The notes under the pieces: generated by a model
What the model saw: only the letters and a program-made list of their open reading frames with translations
Databases searched by the model: none
Told to the model about the DNA's origin: nothing
In this document: positions 60,245-64,000 of the stretch, in pieces
How the letters are laid out: each line of letters opens with the position of its first letter
How positions within the stretch are numbered: position 1 is the first letter of the stretch
Assembly: GCF_000816845.1 (NCBI RefSeq)
Contig: NZ_CP006880.1
Location: forward strand, 62,001-126,000
Direction: 5' to 3'
Length of the DNA stretch: 64,000 nucleotides
Source of the DNA: Rhizobium gallicum bv. gallicum R602sp
GTDB taxonomy: Bacteria; Pseudomonadota; Alphaproteobacteria; Rhizobiales; Rhizobiaceae
Position numbers and translations under genes: made by a program

Positions 60245-62655
60245 ATATTGCTCTCCCAGCCGCAAAATTTTCCAAGCCATGCGGCCGGATCATCGCCATA
60301 GATTTCGCGCAGATGCGCGCATTCCTCGATGGTCTCTTTTCGGCCCGACAGGACCTTGATCAAGTCGGGCATCACGCCGAGATCTAGCTTGGCGATGACA
60401 CTGTCATTGCCATGCTTGATCAGGAATGCCCGCTTCTCCGGCGGCGTCGTGCGGATGAAGTTAAACTCCTTCGCTGTCAGGCCGAACCGGTGGATGTAGC
60501 TTTCCTCGTCGGCGCGCGGATTGGGGAAATGGATATTGGTCGCCGACTGCTCGATCAGTGTGTGAGCCGCAGGTGAGCGAGCGATGTCGGCCGCCGATTG
60601 GGTCCCGAAGCCGACGATGCCGTTCAGCTTGCGGATCGTCTTCATCTTGTCGACGATGAAGTCGCTGAATATCGGATCCCTCAAGAGCCGCCAGCCCTCA
60701 TCCATGAAGATCATGACCGGCGTGCCGTCGAACAGCTCATTCAGACGATGATAGATGTACATGAGCGCCGGGCTGCGCACCTCGTCATTGTCGAGGATGC
60801 TGGTCATGTCGAAGCCGAAGGCCGCGCGCCCGGAGAAAGAAAGCACGTCATGGGAGGCGTTGAAGAGCCAGGCCTTCTCGCCTTCGATCCAGGGCCGGAG
60901 GCGCGAATGAAGATCGTTTGGACCGGCGCGTGTTCGACCGGTCAGCAGGCCTGCGAGATTGGAAAGGTTGCGTTGGAAGGTCGGCTCCTGCATCAACCTG
61001 ACGACGGCGCGTTCCAGGATATCTTCCTCCTGCCTGTCAAAGGCGGTTCCGTCGCCCAGGCGCAGCATGGCCTTCAGCAGCCGCAGCAGGAACTCGCGGT
61101 TCTCACCCGTGTTTTCGAGCTGCAGCGGATTGAAGCCGGTCGGCGTACCCGGCGACAGAACCTCATAGGCGCCGTTCATCGCGCGAATGAAGATTTCGGC
61201 TCCACGATCCTTATCGAAGAAAACCGCTTTCGGACTTGGCCGCACGCGAAATGCCTGGGCAAGCAGGAAGGTCAGCGCCACCGTTTTGCCGGAACCGGTC
61301 GGGCCAGTTACCAGAAAATGCCCAATGTCGCGTTGGTGGAAGTTGAACCAATAGGGCGTCTGGCTGGTGGTTTCGAGGATGGTGATCGGATTACCCCAAT
61401 GCAGAGCGTCTCTCTGACCCGACGCGAAATTGTGCATTGACGACAGGCCGGAGAAGTTGGCGCTCGACAGCATGGCCTTGCGGGCGATGTAGGCATGGTT
61501 CCCCGGCAACTGCGCCCAAAAGGACGCCTCCAGGTTCAAATCTTCCCGCAGCCAGTTGATGTTCATGTCGGTAAGGCAGGCGCCAAGATCGGAGACCGCC
61601 TTGTTCACGCCCCCGAGATCCCGCGACAGGCAGAGCAGCGAGAGATGATGGAATCCGAAAATGGCTTCCTGGTTGAGAAGGCTGTTCAGCGCAAAGTCGA
61701 TATCGTTCTCGACATCGCTGCCGGCTTCATCCGATGCGCCGATCTGGCGTTTAAGGCGCGAAATGCGTTCCTGCGCGATCGGCTTGTCGGCAATCGTGAA
61801 GGATTGGGTGAGGATGAATTCGTGATTGACCTGCAGGAGCCCGTCCAGCATGCCCGGCCCTGTAAATGGCGGATACTCCTTGATCGAAAGCATGGCGCCG
61901 AAGCGGTTGTCTTCAGGGACAGCTCCTTGTGCCTGAAGCGTCCGCCGGGAAAAATGCAGCCGCGAGGTACCGACATAGTTTGCAAGCTCCATGCGCGGCA
62001 GCCGCATGCCGCGCTTTAGCCCGCAGGTAAGAACCATATTCAGGAATTCGCATGGCTCGGAATAAGGTTCGTGCCCCCGGTAGGCTATTCCGAGGGTGCG
62101 GGCGCCATATTTGCTGAGGTCGCGGACCAGGCTGTCGGTCAGCTCCTCGAGCTCGGTCGTTGCCTCTCGCAGCTGTTCGTCGTGTGCGGCGCGACCGGCG
62201 GCCTTGTTCAGGAAGCGCCGAACGCGGTCACCGGCGGCCAGTGCGCCGCGCAATCCTGATCGCAGGACCGTCAGATAGATCTCATTGGTGAACATCCGCT
62301 TGTGGCCAAGCGCCGCCATATAGCGCCGGTCGACCACCTCGCAGAAGGGATCTTCGAAATCTCCGTGCATGACAGTATCGACCTGCCGACGGATGACTGT
62401 CGACCACAAGGAGAACCGGCTCGATCCGAGCGCACGGATCATGGTATTTTGGACCACCGAGCGCATGTTGAGCTCGGCCTGGTCTTCCGTCTGGAAGAAG
62501 AGCCCATCCAGTTTTAGGACCGCCATCACGGCGCCGCTCTCAAGCCGAAGGATGGAATCAGCGACATGCCTGAGATAGGGTATATGACCTGCCATCGGCC
62601 GTTCGCGATGACCGACAGATCCAAAGCCGAGCTCTTCGCGGATCACCTTCAGCAT
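60241..62655 (-). CDS. virB4: VirB4 T4SS ATPase
   Basis: An 804-residue ATPase with the VirB4/CagE N-terminal domain (VADSILRLESGAVMAVLKLDG) and a C-terminal motor with Walker A VTGPTGSGKTVALTF, Walker B VMIFMDEGWRLL and the arginine-finger region (FGTQSAADIARSP). It drives pilin extraction and transfer. The ATG at 62655 lies 2 bp after the virB3 stop and opens the conserved N-terminus; a longer in-frame extension is inside virB3. Confidence 0.96.
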   Translation of the reverse strand: MLKVIREELGFGSVGHRERPMAGHIPYLRHVADSILRLESGAVMAVLKLDGLFFQTEDQAELNMRSVVQNTMIRALGSSRFSLWSTVIRRQVDTVMHGDFEDPFCEVVDRRYMAALGHKRMFTNEIYLTVLRSGLRGALAAGDRVRRFLNKAAGRAAHDEQLREATTELEELTDSLVRDLSKYGARTLGIAYRGHEPYSEPCEFLNMVLTCGLKRGMRLPRMELANYVGTSRLHFSRRTLQAQGAVPEDNRFGAMLSIKEYPPFTGPGMLDGLLQVNHEFILTQSFTIADKPIAQERISRLKRQIGASDEAGSDVENDIDFALNSLLNQEAIFGFHHLSLLCLSRDLGGVNKAVSDLGACLTDMNINWLREDLNLEASFWAQLPGNHAYIARKAMLSSANFSGLSSMHNFASGQRDALHWGNPITILETTSQTPYWFNFHQRDIGHFLVTGPTGSGKTVALTFLLAQAFRVRPSPKAVFFDKDRGAEIFIRAMNGAYEVLSPGTPTGFNPLQLENTGENREFLLRLLKAMLRLGDGTAFDRQEEDILERAVVRLMQEPTFQRNLSNLAGLLTGRTRAGPNDLHSRLRPWIEGEKAWLFNASHDVLSFSGRAAFGFDMTSILDNDEVRSPALMYIYHRLNELFDGTPVMIFMDEGWRLLRDPIFSDFIVDKMKTIRKLNGIVGFGTQSAADIARSPAAHTLIEQSATNIHFPNPRADEESYIHRFGLTAKEFNFIRTTPPEKRAFLIKHGNDSVIAKLDLGVMPDLIKVLSGRKETIEECAHLREIYGDDPAAWLGKFCGWESNI

Positions 62656-62657
62656 CG

Positions 62658-62963
62658 TCACGGCCCGTAGGAGTTGGCGCCCCAGAACGTCTTGTTGGGC
62701 GTTCGGGGTGTCAGCCGTGTTGCAACCTGCAGGACATCGAGGATCCGGCTGTCCCAGGCGCAAAGGGTGAACAGCGTCATATAGGTGACGGGCGCAGTTA
62801 GAAATGCCCAGATCGTATTCGACGCCAGCCAGGCAATGATCGTCAGGCCGAGAATGATCACGCCGGCGAGGTAGGGCACACCCCACAGCGTCGGTGAACG
62901 CGTTAGGCCGATGACCAATGGTGTGAGGACGGGTTTTTCCGGGTTCTGGCTGATCATGCTCAT
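62658..62963 (-). CDS. virB3: VirB3 inner-membrane protein
   Basis: A 101-residue protein with the VirB3 layout: short N-terminus, PLVIGLTRSPTLWGVPYL, two adjacent helices (about 30-70), then WDSRILDVLQVATRLTPRT. It assists pilus assembly. The start overlaps the virB2 stop by 4 nt. Confidence 0.93.
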   Translation of the reverse strand: MSMISQNPEKPVLTPLVIGLTRSPTLWGVPYLAGVIILGLTIIAWLASNTIWAFLTAPVTYMTLFTLCAWDSRILDVLQVATRLTPRTPNKTFWGANSYGP

Positions 62964-63295
62964 GACCCCACGATCGCAATCAGGGAATCGACGATTCCAG
63001 GACCTCCGAAAACAAGGCCGATGCCGAGGGCAATACCTCCGGCCAGGAACCAGCTCAGTCGGCCTACCCAGGCCAGAAATCCCATCGACATCACGGCGAT
63101 GATTGCGCAGAGGCGCCCGAACGGGCCGGTGATGAAATCGACGATCGCCTGGAAGATCGCTTGAAGGGGCGCGAAAGCCTGGCCGAGTTCCTGCGCGTAT
63201 GCGTAATCGGCCAAAATCAGCTGCGCCGCAGCCACCAGACCAATGACAAGAATTCGGCGGCGTCTAATATGGGGTAAACGAATGGCTTGCTTCAT
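62960..63295 (-). CDS. virB2: VirB2 major pilin
   Basis: A 111-residue prepilin with a long signal peptide (about 35 residues, cleavage near YAQELG) and two hydrophobic helices in the mature part (CAIIAVMSMGFLAWVG and LAGGIALGIGLVFGG). It polymerises into the conjugative pilus. Confidence 0.93.
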   Translation of the reverse strand: MKQAIRLPHIRRRRILVIGLVAAAQLILADYAYAQELGQAFAPLQAIFQAIVDFITGPFGRLCAIIAVMSMGFLAWVGRLSWFLAGGIALGIGLVFGGPGIVDSLIAIVGS

Positions 63296-63315
63296 TTTCT
63301 GCTCCCTCTTTCATG

Positions 63316-64000
63316 TCAGAACTTCATGACACCGCCGACGAAGCGGCCGACGGACGTGCCGCCGATGACACCGCTGTCCACGGATCGCCGTGCGGATTTG
63401 TCTGGAACCGTGCGACCTTGCGGAGCACGTAACCCGAGCTGGAAATTCAGGATCTCGGCCAGGTAGCTGACGGTTTCCGCATAAGGCGGAATACCGTCAT
63501 GATCTCGGACGGCCTGGGCGCCGGCGTTGTAGGCGGCGGCCGCGAGTAGCGGGTTCTGAAATTTGTCCAGAAGTGCTCGCAGGTGACGGATGCCGCCATC
63601 GATATTGGCGACAGGATCGCAGACGTCGCTCAAGCCGAGTTCTCTTGCAGTTCCCGGCATCAACTGCATGGGGCCGCGGGCGCCCTTCGAGCTATTGCGG
63701 ACACGGTCGAAGCGGCTTTCCGCCCAGGCAACGGCGGTGGCGAAGCCAGGATCAACGCCATGTGCACGCGCCGACCGCTCGATAATATCAAGGATTCTGT
63801 CCGCAGTTACGGGTGAAACTTGGCATGGCGCTGTTGGCGGTGCATATCCATTATTGTTCTCGCGTGAGTTTCGTATGAGCGTGTCGACAGAACCTCTTTC
63901 ATCGTCATCGGGACTCGCTTTTAGATATCCGATATTGTTCTCGACGGCTGCTGCCGACGTTGGCAGGACGACGCCGTTGGCATCCAGGTAAAAAATCGAA
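63316..64000 (-). CDS. virB1: VirB1 lytic transglycosylase, N-terminus cut by window edge
   Basis: The reverse frame is open from the stop at 63316 to the right edge, giving 228 visible residues; the start lies outside. The SLT domain has the catalytic Glu in AVAWAESRFDRVRNSS, then GARGPMQLMPGTARELG and LLAAAAYNAGAQAVRDHDG. The upstream 60 visible residues are a low-homology linker (NNIGYLKASPDD, SVDTLIRNSRENNNGY). It is the first gene of the virB operon visible here. Confidence 0.87.
   Translation of the reverse strand, partial: SIFYLDANGVVLPTSAAAVENNIGYLKASPDDDERGSVDTLIRNSRENNNGYAPPTAPCQVSPVTADRILDIIERSARAHGVDPGFATAVAWAESRFDRVRNSSKGARGPMQLMPGTARELGLSDVCDPVANIDGGIRHLRALLDKFQNPLLAAAAYNAGAQAVRDHDGIPPYAETVSYLAEILNFQLGLRAPQGRTVPDKSARRSVDSGVIGGTSVGRFVGGVMKF

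Overview
This 64 kb window looks like part of a large conjugative plasmid (or chromid) of a Rhizobiaceae-type alphaproteobacterium (Rhizobium, Neorhizobium or Agrobacterium). The evidence is the high GC content, several carbohydrate and amine-type ABC transporters, DUF736, DUF1173 and ArdC genes typical of rhizobial plasmids, an IncP/VirD2-like oriT, a MOBP-type relaxase and a complete VirB/VirD4 secretion locus. No rRNA, tRNA, CRISPR array, repABC module or intact insertion sequence was seen. Both ends are cut inside genes: an epoxide hydrolase at the left edge and virB1 at the right edge.

Bases 1-8500 are a detoxification and redox module. It has a secreted epoxide hydrolase, an operon of DipZ-like CcdA-thioredoxin, a secreted alpha/beta hydrolase and a cupin, a divergent Tat-exported hydrolase, and an OmpR-type response regulator with its histidine kinase. 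Two short motifs recur in the promoter regions of the epoxide hydrolase and of the dipZ/hydrolase pair. A frameshifted secreted-protein gene follows.

Bases 8500-16200 are a carbohydrate uptake and catabolism locus: MalK-like ATPase, large Tat-exported binding protein, two permeases, LacI regulator, RbsD/FucU mutarotase and ribokinase-family kinase. Two identical 14-bp palindromes lie between the divergent transporter halves and are probable LacI operators.

Bases 16800-28600 are the most unusual metabolic region. A PotABCD-like ABC transporter, an alpha-oxoamine synthase, a GntR/FCD regulator, a class III aminotransferase, an acetolactate-synthase-like ThDP enzyme and an SDR are bracketed by two paralogous response-regulator-like proteins with degenerate receiver domains. 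Copies or variants of the element TGTTGCAACA occur at the promoters of three transcription units, which suggests one GntR regulon for an undescribed amine or aminoketone pathway.

Bases 28600-37500 hold a frameshifted DUF6984-like gene, a glycerate kinase plus SLC13-type transporter operon facing a two-component system, a Pit phosphate transporter with its DUF47 partner, and a cold-shock protein with a clear terminator.

Bases 37600-64000 are the plasmid transfer region. Left of oriT lie a ProQ/FinO-domain protein, DUF2277, ArdC antirestriction, DUF736, a 55-residue protein, DUF1173 and a VirC1-like ParA/ribbon-helix-helix pair. The oriT has an inverted repeat next to TATCCTG/CC, read on the minus strand, so the left side would be the leading region that enters the recipient first. 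The plus-strand genes there (ArdC, DUF736, 55 aa) would be template-ready on the incoming strand, and each has a long GC-rich leader with a shared motif. Right of oriT lie mobC, the relaxase, a small membrane protein, a RES-type toxin-antitoxin pair, an Lrp regulator joined to a truncated DMT transporter, and then, on the minus strand, virB1-B2-B3-B4-(transglycosylase)-B5-(lipoprotein)-B6-B8-B9-B10-B11-virD4.
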